Made by a program: the position numbers and the translations under genes. Below are positions 35,905 through 43,881 of a stretch of 64,000 bases of DNA, in pieces. The notes under the pieces are model-generated. The model made no database searches, was not told the DNA's origin, and saw only the letters and a program-made list of their open reading frames with translations. Positions within the stretch are counted from its first letter, which is position 1. Every line of letters begins with the position of its first letter. Source of the stretch: Dysgonomonas sp. 511 (GTDB lineage: Bacteria > Bacteroidota > Bacteroidia > Bacteroidales > Dysgonomonadaceae). The DNA is taken from assembly GCF_010501105.1 (NCBI RefSeq), contig NZ_QVMQ01000008.1, forward strand, positions 1 through 64,000, read 5' to 3'.

Positions 35905-36674
35905 TAGAAGTAAAGAATTTATATAAATCGTTTGAAGGCAGGGAGGTATTGAAAGATATCAATATCATATTCGAGGCCGGAAAAACAAACCTCATTATCG
36001 GGCGAAGCGGATCGGGTAAAACTGTCTTGCTTAAAAACCTCGTCGGACTGATGCGCCCTACGAGTGGAAGTATTTTATACGACGGGCGCGACCTGACAAG
36101 GATGAAGACCAACGAAATGAAAGCCCTCCGCCAGGAAATGGGTATGATCTTTCAAGGATCGGCACTGTTCGACTCAATGACCGTTTTCGAAAATGTAGGA
36201 TTCCCGTTGATGATGTTTTCAAACATGTCGAAAGCTGAGCAAAACAAACGTACGCAATTTTGCCTCGACCGTGTAAACCTTTCCGATGCCGGGCACTTAT
36301 ACCCTTCCGAGATTAGTGGGGGGATGATGAAACGTTCGGCTATAGCCCGCGCAATAGCCCTTAATCCGAAATATTTGTTTTGCGACGAACCAAACTCAGG
36401 GCTCGACCCGCAAACATCGTTGGTTATTGACGAACTGATCCACGACATCACTAAGGAATATAAAATAACCACCGTAATCAATACGCATGATATGAACTCG
36501 GTAATGGGTATCGGCGAACGTATCAACTTCATCAAAGAAGGAGTATTGGAATGGCAGGGAAGCAGTGGAGACGTAATGTCGTCGACCAATGAATCCTTTA
36601 ACGATTTTGTCTTTGCTTCCGACCTCTTCAAAAAAGTAAAAGCAGCCGAAAACGAAGGCATCAAATTAACATAA
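35901..36674 (+). CDS. mlaF: MlaF-family lipid ABC transporter ATPase
   Basis: A 257-aa ATPase powering MlaE. It has Walker A GRSGSGKT (34-41), Q-loop GMIFQGSALFDSMTVFENV, signature ISGGM near 140, Walker B LFCDEPNSGLDP near 160 and H-loop NTHD near 195. The unusual ISGGMMKR signature with PNSGLDP is typical of the MlaF/Mkl group. Confidence 0.93.
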   Translation: MIEVKNLYKSFEGREVLKDINIIFEAGKTNLIIGRSGSGKTVLLKNLVGLMRPTSGSILYDGRDLTRMKTNEMKALRQEMGMIFQGSALFDSMTVFENVGFPLMMFSNMSKAEQNKRTQFCLDRVNLSDAGHLYPSEISGGMMKRSAIARAIALNPKYLFCDEPNSGLDPQTSLVIDELIHDITKEYKITTVINTHDMNSVMGIGERINFIKEGVLEWQGSSGDVMSSTNESFNDFVFASDLFKKVKAAENEGIKLT

Positions 36675-36683
36675 AATACTGAG

Positions 36684-37448
36684 ATGAAAATAATATCTTA
36701 TAATGTAAACGGAATACGTGCAGCCGCAAGCAAAGGTTTGTACGAATGGCTCGAAAAAGAATCGCCGGATATCCTTTGTTTGCAGGAGATAAAAGCGACA
36801 GAGGAGCAAATCGACGTTCTTTCGCTACAGTCGCTTGGATATCATTATTATTTTCATCCGGCAGAAAAGAAAGGATACAGTGGCGTAGCTATCATAACCA
36901 AGAAGAAACCGGATCTGGTAAAAGTGGGTATGGGTATGCCTGTGTACGACAAGGAAGGGCGCGTGCTTCGTGCCGACTACGGCGATATGACTGTTATTTG
37001 CGTATATATACCTTCGGGAACGATGGGCGATGTCCGTCAGGATGTAAAAATGAAATTTCTTGCCGACTTTACCCTTTTTATTAACGAACTGAGAAAAGAA
37101 CGCCCGCAATTATTAATATGCGGAGATTATAATATTTGCCACAAACCTATTGATATAAACCACCCCGAACGCCACACCAAAAGTTCAGGTTTTCTTCCGG
37201 AAGAACGCCAGTGGTTCGATGAATTTATCAGCTTGGGCATGGTTGACACTTTCCGCGTTTACGACCAGAGTGCCGAAAAATATACATGGTGGAGCTACCG
37301 CGCAGGGGCGAGAGCAAAAAACCTTGGCTGGCGCATCGATTACCATATAATAACGGAAGAGGCAAAATCCCGCCTGACAAATTCATATATCTTGAACGAG
37401 ATAACCTTCTCCGACCACTGCCCCATCCTCGTAGAAATGGATTTTTAG
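36684..37448 (+). CDS. xthA: Exodeoxyribonuclease III (AP endonuclease)
   Basis: A 254-aa EEP-fold base-excision repair nuclease that cuts at abasic sites and trims 3' ends. It shows [10 protein letters not shown] (start), LCLQEIKA (Glu33-34 region), [12 protein letters not shown] near 148, and the C-terminal WRIDYHIIT and [11 protein letters not shown] with catalytic Asp-His. It lies 9 bases after mlaF, so it is likely cotranscribed. Its stop codon abuts that of convergent nadC with no spacer. Confidence 0.95.
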   Translation: MKIISYNVNGIRAAASKGLYEWLEKESPDILCLQEIKATEEQIDVLSLQSLGYHYYFHPAEKKGYSGVAIITKKKPDLVKVGMGMPVYDKEGRVLRADYGDMTVICVYIPSGTMGDVRQDVKMKFLADFTLFINELRKERPQLLICGDYNICHKPIDINHPERHTKSSGFLPEERQWFDEFISLGMVDTFRVYDQSAEKYTWWSYRAGARAKNLGWRIDYHIITEEAKSRLTNSYILNEITFSDHCPILVEMDF

Positions 37449-38315
37449 TCAGAAAGCTTTCAGGCTAAGGTCGATATTTGGCGCTGCATATATTATTGCA
37501 CCTGAGGATATGTAGTCTACCCCAGTCTGTGCTATATCGTGTACGGTTTCTTTTGTTATACCGCCCGATGCTTCTACTTTTGCTGCTCCATTGATTAGTT
37601 GCACGGCTGCAGACATCTCGAACAGCGACATATTGTCGAGCATTATTATATCGACAGCATTGGTTGCCAACGCTTCTTTTACTTCGTCCAGGTTACGGGT
37701 TTCCACTTCTATTTTCAGGTCTTTCCCCTTCTCTTTCAGATATTTCACAGTGGCTTCTACCGATTTGGTTATGCTTCCCGCATAGTCGTTGTGATTGTCT
37801 TTCAGCATTATCATATCGAACAAACCATAACGGTGATTTTGTCCGCCGCCGATATATACAGCCCATTTTTCGCACATACGGAAAATAGGAGATGTCTTAC
37901 GGGTGTCCAATATGCGTGTATTTGTATCGGCAAGCAAGCCAACCATTTCGCGAGTATAAGTAGCTATGCCGCTCATTCGCTGCATACAGTTGAGTACCAG
38001 GCGTTCCATTGTTAAGATAGATTGTGCCGAACCCGAAACTATAAAAGCAACGTCTCCCTCTTTTACACTATCTCCGTCATTTTTGAAGAACTCTATTTCC
38101 AGGTCTTTATCATAGTAGTGGAAGATTTCCTGCGCCAGTTCTACTCCGGCAAGTATGCAATCGTGTTTTATCAGCAGTCGTGCTCTTTGTTGCAGGTCGG
38201 CAGGTACGCTGGCCAATGTAGAATGGTCGCCATCGCCTACATCTTCTTTTATTGCCGCGTCTATGAATTTGTACAATCGTTCGTCGGTAACGTAAGGTGG
38301 TCTATTTTTTTTCAT
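37449..38315 (-). CDS. nadC: Quinolinate phosphoribosyltransferase
   Basis: A 288-aa NadC that turns quinolinate and PRPP into nicotinate mononucleotide. Landmarks are EDVGDGDHST near 15-25, LNCMQRMSGIAT near 130, DTRKTSPIFR near 158, GGGQNHRYGLFDMIMLKDNH near 175 and the C-terminal EASGGITKETV. It overlaps the nadB end by 14 bases. Confidence 0.96.
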   Translation of the reverse strand: MKKNRPPYVTDERLYKFIDAAIKEDVGDGDHSTLASVPADLQQRARLLIKHDCILAGVELAQEIFHYYDKDLEIEFFKNDGDSVKEGDVAFIVSGSAQSILTMERLVLNCMQRMSGIATYTREMVGLLADTNTRILDTRKTSPIFRMCEKWAVYIGGGQNHRYGLFDMIMLKDNHNDYAGSITKSVEATVKYLKEKGKDLKIEVETRNLDEVKEALATNAVDIIMLDNMSLFEMSAAVQLINGAAKVEASGGITKETVHDIAQTGVDYISSGAIIYAAPNIDLSLKAF

Positions 38316-39885
38316 CCAAGTCTTTATTATAGAATGTGCCTTTGTTTTCTTTTTGCTCCATGCTCTGGGTAATAATCAGGTACGCAATACTAGCCTGATT
38401 ACGCAGTTCGGATAATTGCGGCGAAAGGATTGAAAAATTGTATATCTCCTTTACCGAACGGTATATTTCTTCTTCCTTTTGTTTCGCCAATTTTAGCCGC
38501 CTGTTGCTGCGCACAATGCCTACAAGGTCGCTCATCAAAGTTTGCAACTCTTTTCTGAGATAGTTGAGCAGTACCATCTCTTCGTTTACCTTCATTCCCT
38601 CCTGATTCCATTCGGGTATCTTGTGTAGCTGTTCGTAATTGAAGTTGTCTTCCTCGAGCCGTTCTATCGTCTTCAAGGCTGCCCGGTGAGCAAATACAAG
38701 TGCTTCGAGCAGCGAATTTGAGGCAAGGCGGTTTGCACCGTGCAGCCCCGTATTTGAACATTCGCCCACGGCAAACATATTTTTTATCGTGCTCTGGCCG
38801 AACAGGTCGACATCTATACCACCGCATAGATAGTGGCTTGCAGGTACTACAGGTATCAGGTCGCGAAACATATCCAGACCCGCATCCTTACACTGTTTAT
38901 AGATATTAGGAAAATGCTCCATGAATTTCTGATGATCCAGATGACGGCAGTCAAGGCATACATAATCATTGCCCCGCAGTTTCATCTCGCTGTCGATAGC
39001 ACGGGCTACTATATCGCGCGAAGCCAGTTCTTCCCTATCGTCATATTTGTGCATAAAAGGTTCGCCCGAAGCCGTCCGGAGTTTTGCTCCGAATCCCCTT
39101 ACAGCCTCCGATATCAGTGGTAATTGTCCTGTAATCGGGCTATAAAATGCTGTGGGGTGAAACTGGATAAACTGCATATTGCTTATCTTGGCTTTTGCCC
39201 TGTGTGCCAACCCTATACCATCGCCTGTAGCAATAGTGGGGTTAGTCGTATTTTTATATACATGCCCGCAACCGCCTGTTGCCATCAGGGTGATTTTTGC
39301 CGACATTTTTTTTATCTGCCTGGTCTTTAAGTCTAAAACATAAGCCCCGTAGCAATTCAGATTGTATTTGTCGAACTCAGCATCGGGCACCTGATGTTCG
39401 GTAAGAAGGTCGATAACATAGTGGTGATTGAGCAGTTCTACATTTTCGAGCCCTTTCATAGCTTTGAGCAATGCCCGCTCGATTTCTGCTCCTGTCACAT
39501 CTTTGTAATGCACTACACGGTTTTCGGTGTGTCCGCCTTCGCGCCCCAGATCGTAATCGAGCATATCGTTCTTGTCGAAGTTTGCCCCCCACTCCACTAT
39601 CTCGCGGATACGCTCAGGGCCTTCTTTTACAACTACTTCTACCACTTCGCGTTTGCACAACCCATCACCTGCACGCAGGGTGTCTTCGATATGCTTGTCG
39701 AAGCTGTCTTTGGTGAAGTCGGTAACAACAGCTACGCCGCCTTGTGCATATTTTGTATTCGATTCTTCGTCGTCCGATTTGGTAATAACCGTTATTTTCG
39801 TTTCGGGACGTTGCGCAGCTATTTTAAGAGCATACGACAATCCCGATATCCCCGAGCCTATTACCAATACATCTGTGTATATCAT
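38302..39885 (-). CDS. nadB: L-aspartate oxidase
   Basis: A 527-aa FAD enzyme oxidising L-aspartate to iminoaspartate for NAD synthesis. The dinucleotide motif GSGISGLSYALK is at the N-terminus, the family stretch NTKYAQGGVA near 45, HPTAFY near 245, and HGANRLASNSLLEALVFAHRAA near 380. I start at ATG 39885 (MIYTDVLVIGSG); the longer frame to 39921 begins in an intergenic repeat. Lys and Glu replace hydrophobic residues at the extreme C-terminus, where the frame overlaps nadC. Confidence 0.95.
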   Translation of the reverse strand: MIYTDVLVIGSGISGLSYALKIAAQRPETKITVITKSDDEESNTKYAQGGVAVVTDFTKDSFDKHIEDTLRAGDGLCKREVVEVVVKEGPERIREIVEWGANFDKNDMLDYDLGREGGHTENRVVHYKDVTGAEIERALLKAMKGLENVELLNHHYVIDLLTEHQVPDAEFDKYNLNCYGAYVLDLKTRQIKKMSAKITLMATGGCGHVYKNTTNPTIATGDGIGLAHRAKAKISNMQFIQFHPTAFYSPITGQLPLISEAVRGFGAKLRTASGEPFMHKYDDREELASRDIVARAIDSEMKLRGNDYVCLDCRHLDHQKFMEHFPNIYKQCKDAGLDMFRDLIPVVPASHYLCGGIDVDLFGQSTIKNMFAVGECSNTGLHGANRLASNSLLEALVFAHRAALKTIERLEEDNFNYEQLHKIPEWNQEGMKVNEEMVLLNYLRKELQTLMSDLVGIVRSNRRLKLAKQKEEEIYRSVKEIYNFSILSPQLSELRNQASIAYLIITQSMEQKENKGTFYNKDLDEKK

Positions 39886-39888
39886 TTG

Positions 39889-39975
39889 TTTAATTAAGAA
39901 TGAGGAATTAAAAATGAACAAAGTGGTAAAATATGTGTAATAATTTTAAACTCTTCATTTTTAATTCTTAATTAA
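39889..39975. repeat. Inverted repeat in the nadA-nadB gap
   Basis: The arm TTCATTTTTAATTCTTAATTAA (39954-39975) is matched in reverse at 39890-39918 apart from a 7-base insertion. The right arm ends exactly at the nadA stop codon. The AATTAAAAATGAA-type phrase looks like a dispersed low-complexity repeat. Confidence 0.5.
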
Positions 39976-40980
39976 TTATTTTATCGCTTTCGAAAGTTCG
40001 AGCATCCTATTTATCGGACGCAGGGCTTTCAGCCTTATTTCTTCATCCATTGTTATTTCCGGCAACTCATATTTCATACACAGGTAAAGTTTCTGCATTG
40101 TGTTGAGTTTCATAAAATGACATTCGCTGCAATTGCAGGTATCGTCTATGGTAAGTGCCGGAATAAGCTTCTTATGAGGTGCGCGTTTACGCATTTCGTG
40201 CAATATTCCTTCTTCTGTTGCCACTATAAATTCCTGATATTCGCTGTCGGCTACATAATTGAGCATATTAGCTGTAGAACCCACATAATGAGCGACCTGC
40301 AATACCGGCTTTTGCGCTTCGGGGTGTGCTATCAACCGTGCTTCCGGATTATCGAGCATTTGCTGTGCAATCTTTTCCAGCGAAAAGGCTTCATGTACGA
40401 TGCAAGCACCGTCCCAAAGTATCATATTGCGTCCTGTAACCTGATTGATATATCGCCCCAAGTTGCGGTCGGGAGCGAAAATTATTTCCTGATCCTCAGG
40501 CAATGAGTCTATTATATGCCGGGCGTTGGACGATGTAACGATTATATCGCTTTCGGCCTTTACCGACGAGTCGCAGTTTATATAGCTTACCACTATTGCA
40601 TTAGGATGCTGCTTCCTTAACTCGCGCAATCCCTCTCCCGAACAAGAATCGGCTAGCGAACATCCTGCAAGTAAATCGGGTAATACGACTTTCTTCGCAG
40701 GGTTTAGTATCTTGGCTGTTTCTGCCATGAAATGCACTCCGCAAAATACAATAAGGTCGGCATCGGTCTTCTCCGCTTCGCGAGCCAGTTGAAGGCTATC
40801 GCCTAAGAAATCGGCTATATCCTGAATGTCTCCCGTCTGGTAATAATGGGCAAGGATAATCGCATTTTTTTCCTTGCGCATGCGGTTTATCTCTTCTATC
40901 AGGCCTGTTCCTTTGGGAATTTCAATATCCAGATAGCCTTTTGCCTGAAGATTGGATATTGCATTGTCAAGATTCATCAT
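39976..40980 (-). CDS. nadA: Quinolinate synthase
   Basis: A 334-aa [4Fe-4S] enzyme condensing iminoaspartate with dihydroxyacetone phosphate. Three cysteines expected to bind the cluster are visible in VFCGVHFMAET (near 82), SYINCDSSVKAESD (near 137) and the C-terminal CNCSECHFMKLNT. I start at ATG 40980; the longer frame begins with TTG three codons upstream. It is first in the nadA-nadB-nadC operon. Confidence 0.95.
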   Translation of the reverse strand: MMNLDNAISNLQAKGYLDIEIPKGTGLIEEINRMRKEKNAIILAHYYQTGDIQDIADFLGDSLQLAREAEKTDADLIVFCGVHFMAETAKILNPAKKVVLPDLLAGCSLADSCSGEGLRELRKQHPNAIVVSYINCDSSVKAESDIIVTSSNARHIIDSLPEDQEIIFAPDRNLGRYINQVTGRNMILWDGACIVHEAFSLEKIAQQMLDNPEARLIAHPEAQKPVLQVAHYVGSTANMLNYVADSEYQEFIVATEEGILHEMRKRAPHKKLIPALTIDDTCNCSECHFMKLNTMQKLYLCMKYELPEITMDEEIRLKALRPINRMLELSKAIK

Positions 40981-41020
40981 ATTATTCAATAGCTATGTGC
41001 AACTTGTCTGATTTTGGGCA

Positions 41021-41028
41021 CAAAAATA
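41021..41028 (-). promoter_or_regulatory. -7 promoter box for nadABC
   Basis: Minus-strand TATTTTTG fits TAnnTTTG about 41 bases before the chosen nadA start. Confidence 0.5.
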
Positions 41029-41110
41029 CTCATAAAAAGTGATTTACACCACCCTCTAAAGAAGAAACTGAGGTAAGATGTTTGGTTTGTGTTGGAAATT
41101 ATACCAGAAT

Positions 41111-41217
41111 AAAAAAAGAAAGTATCAAAAAATAATTCTTACTATCTTGTCATCCTGAGCATAGAGTAAAAAGCCTCTTTCAACACGACAGACTGAAATT
41201 ATTCTTTGATACTTTCT
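41111..41217 (-). terminator. Long-stem terminator after hexokinase
   Basis: A 21-bp stem with one mismatch (arms 41117-41137 and 41197-41217, core AGAAAGTATCAAA) encloses 59 bases, and on the minus strand the distal arm runs into a seven-T tract. The interior carries GTCATCCTGAGC (about 41149-41160), a phrase resembling a dispersed intergenic repeat. Confidence 0.65.
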
Positions 41218-41243
41218 CTAAAATCTTTATTTCCTAACAGTTA

Positions 41244-42464
41244 CTAAGATAAAGCTGCTATTGCCGAACCTATAAGGTTTGCGTTATCCATTTGGGCTAC
41301 ATCTACAGAAACGTCCTTTATATTCATTTCTATTAGCAAAGCCTGCAACTCTTCCACTACAAGGTCTTTATAGTCTTTTCCTTTGCGGTACTCGCTCCAG
41401 AAAAGGCTACCTTCAGCAACAAGGCGTATTTTCTTTATACTCTTATTGTGTTTCACCATTACGGCTACCAGCCCGGCAAGCGATGCAGCTACCAATTGCG
41501 CCGAACGCTTGTATATCCAGCGCGATACGTCTACATACTTCTTTTTGTGGCGATCGGGGTAGTTCATTATGCTAGTAAGCTTTTGGGCATCGAATCTTGC
41601 TTCAAATTCGTCGCAAGGGAATACAGCCTTCAGTATTTCGCCCAGATACATACCCGACACTGCTTTTTCGAAACGCTGCGATCCGCGTGAACCCGAAAGA
41701 GCATCTACATTTTCGTCGATAGATGTAAGGTGTGGAGGATTGAAGTTGCCTGACTCCAGGTTTATAGGGATAAGCCCCGTAATTTTTTCACCTTCTCCCT
41801 TTTCACCTTTTATTTTTTTTATCTTTTCGGCTGGTACAAATGTTGCCATATTAGTTCCTGTGCCTACTATAAGGCCTATATAGGCATCGTAGCTGTTGTC
41901 TGTCAATCCGGCGAAAAGGCTGGCAACAGTATCGTTGATTACCTTTATACCTGTAAATTTGGGTTTGTTCTCCTTATTCAGATACCCCAAAAGACGTTCT
42001 CCTACTTTAGAGCCTACCATTTCTTCTATATTTACGTCTTTTGTCCAATAGAGCAACTCTGCATCGCCATTAGGCAACGATTTTGCAGGATATGAAAAAC
42101 AATAGCCGATAGGCATTTCTTTCGTCCGCTTAATTTCTTTTATCGGGTCGTTCTGCTCTTTAAACAGGTCTTCTTCGGTAAAGTCTTCTTCCTTCATTAC
42201 CGACAAATCCTTTTTCCATCCGTTCTCAGGGTGAATAGTCGCTTTTCCGTCTTTGAAATCGACAACGGCTACCCGGTAATTTGTTCCCCCAAGATCGAGA
42301 ACAGTAGACTGCCCTTCTTTGATTTCGGCTTTAGGGTTAATAAATGTAGGAAGGCAAGCAATTTCGGTATCATCTTTTTCCAATCCGCTTTCCACCTTCT
42401 TTTGTAGGTCTTTGGCAATGTCTACCAATTGCTTCTTTTTTAATTGAAAGATATTCTTCTTCAT
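41244..42464 (-). CDS. Hexokinase (eukaryote-type family)
   Basis: A 406-aa enzyme of the hexokinase_1/hexokinase_2 family rather than bacterial Glk/ROK. It shows the phosphate-1 motif LDLGGTNYRVAVVDF (near 59), the catalytic INDTVASLFAGL (near 180), phosphate-2 GLIVGTGTNMATF (near 197) and adenosine-site VAEGSLFWSEYR (near 349). It phosphorylates glucose, possibly mannose, with ATP. Such hexokinases are known in Bacteroides. Single gene with its own promoter box and terminator. Confidence 0.92.
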   Translation of the reverse strand: MKKNIFQLKKKQLVDIAKDLQKKVESGLEKDDTEIACLPTFINPKAEIKEGQSTVLDLGGTNYRVAVVDFKDGKATIHPENGWKKDLSVMKEEDFTEEDLFKEQNDPIKEIKRTKEMPIGYCFSYPAKSLPNGDAELLYWTKDVNIEEMVGSKVGERLLGYLNKENKPKFTGIKVINDTVASLFAGLTDNSYDAYIGLIVGTGTNMATFVPAEKIKKIKGEKGEGEKITGLIPINLESGNFNPPHLTSIDENVDALSGSRGSQRFEKAVSGMYLGEILKAVFPCDEFEARFDAQKLTSIMNYPDRHKKKYVDVSRWIYKRSAQLVAASLAGLVAVMVKHNKSIKKIRLVAEGSLFWSEYRKGKDYKDLVVEELQALLIEMNIKDVSVDVAQMDNANLIGSAIAALS

Positions 42465-42503
42465 CGATGGTATTTTTTTATTAAAAAAAGGTTCTTAGAT
42501 GTA

Positions 42504-42511
42504 CAAAGGTA
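42504..42511 (-). promoter_or_regulatory. -7 promoter box for hexokinase
   Basis: Minus-strand TACCTTTG matches TAnnTTTG 40 bases before the start codon. Confidence 0.6.
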
Positions 42512-42640
42512 AAAATCTATATTAACTTTTTGTCATAAATACATAATTATATTGATCTAAATAAGTAATTTTATCACTCAAACGGAAACTTTTGTTTTTC
42601 TTGCTCAGACTCTCATTAACGAATGTTTGTAGATGTTAAT

Positions 42641-42660
42641 AAACCTTAAATTTAAGGTTT
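42641..42660. promoter_or_regulatory. 20-bp perfect palindrome upstream of RND operon
   Basis: AAACCTTAAATTTAAGGTTT is its own reverse complement over 20 bases. A further AAACCTT half site follows at 42667-42673. It lies 83 bases before the RND adaptor and could be an operator for a dimeric regulator. No regulator gene is adjacent. Confidence 0.45.
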
Positions 42661-42743
42661 TATTTTAAACCTTTTCGCCCCCGATTTGTCGCATTTGGGT
42701 GATACTATAATGTGTAGTAGATTAAAATACGAAGTATAATCTT

Positions 42744-43862
42744 ATGACTAAAAAAACGAAAATTATCCTCATTGTTATTATTGCACTTATTATAGCTGCA
42801 ATGGCTTTATATTCCCCTGTCAAAAACCTGATATCGGCAGAAATAAAAGACACCGAGACTCCTCTGCCACAACAGAAAGGAGGTGGAAGTACAGGGCGCA
42901 AGCCATTGAATGTAAATGCAATAATATTGAAACCCGAAACCCTGAAAGATTATATAAGGGCAAAAGGGCTGTTGATACCCGACGAAGAGGTAGATTTATC
43001 GTTCGAAACATCAGGGAAAATTACGGAAATACACTTCAAGGAAGGTTCGGCTGTACGCAAGGGGCAACTGTTGGCAAAAGTAAACGACAAGCCATTGCAA
43101 GCCGAACTAAAAAAATTGGAAGCACAAATACCTCTGGCACAAGACCGCGTATATCGCCAAAAAGCTTTGTTGGCAAAGGATGCCGTGAGCCAGGAAGCAT
43201 ATGAATCGGTAAATACCGAATTGGAAAAACTGAAGGCCGATATAGAATTGGTAAAATCGCGCATATCCCAAACCGAACTCCGGGCACCTTTCGATGGTGT
43301 CATCGGGCTGCGCCTTGTTAGTGAAGGAACATATGCTTCGCCCACAATCATCGTATCGAGGCTTACAAAAATATCTCCTTTGAAAATAGAATTTTCGGTA
43401 AACGAGTCGAATATAAATGATGTGAAAGCAGGAACACCTATATTATTTACTATCGACAACGACCTGAATAAATACAGAGCGAGTGTATATGCCGTAGAAT
43501 CGAATCTCGACAGGTCTACTCTTACATTGAAAGCCCGTGCCTTATATCCAAATCCGGGCGGACAACTGAAACCGGGGCAATCTATCAATGTAGAAATAGA
43601 AACACAGGAAATAAAAAATGCACTCGTAGTGCCCAGTTTATCGGTCATCGCCGAATTGGGCCGCGACATCGCGTATGTATATAAGGGAGGCAAAGCGCAT
43701 CAGGTAGTGCTAAGGAAAGGAATGCGTACTGCCACATCGCTGCAAATCATCGACGGGCTAAGTGCCGGAGACACGCTGCTCACTACCGGGGTAATGCAGT
43801 TGCGCGACGGTCTGCCGGTAGTGATAGACAACATTACAGATAGCAATCAAGATATAAATTAG
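42744..43862 (+). CDS. RND efflux periplasmic adaptor (AcrA type)
   Basis: A 372-aa membrane fusion protein linking an RND pump to an outer-membrane channel. A membrane anchor (about 6-25) replaces a lipoprotein signal. It has a split lipoyl domain (LSFETSGKITEIHFKEGSAVRKGQLLAK and ELRAPFDGVIGLRLVSEGTY), a helical hairpin at about 115-175, and beta-barrel and membrane-proximal domains to the end. It precedes the pump gene by 19 bases. Confidence 0.92.
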   Translation: MTKKTKIILIVIIALIIAAMALYSPVKNLISAEIKDTETPLPQQKGGGSTGRKPLNVNAIILKPETLKDYIRAKGLLIPDEEVDLSFETSGKITEIHFKEGSAVRKGQLLAKVNDKPLQAELKKLEAQIPLAQDRVYRQKALLAKDAVSQEAYESVNTELEKLKADIELVKSRISQTELRAPFDGVIGLRLVSEGTYASPTIIVSRLTKISPLKIEFSVNESNINDVKAGTPILFTIDNDLNKYRASVYAVESNLDRSTLTLKARALYPNPGGQLKPGQSINVEIETQEIKNALVVPSLSVIAELGRDIAYVYKGGKAHQVVLRKGMRTATSLQIIDGLSAGDTLLTTGVMQLRDGLPVVIDNITDSNQDIN

Positions 43863-43881
43863 ATAAAAAGCCAAGATATAC

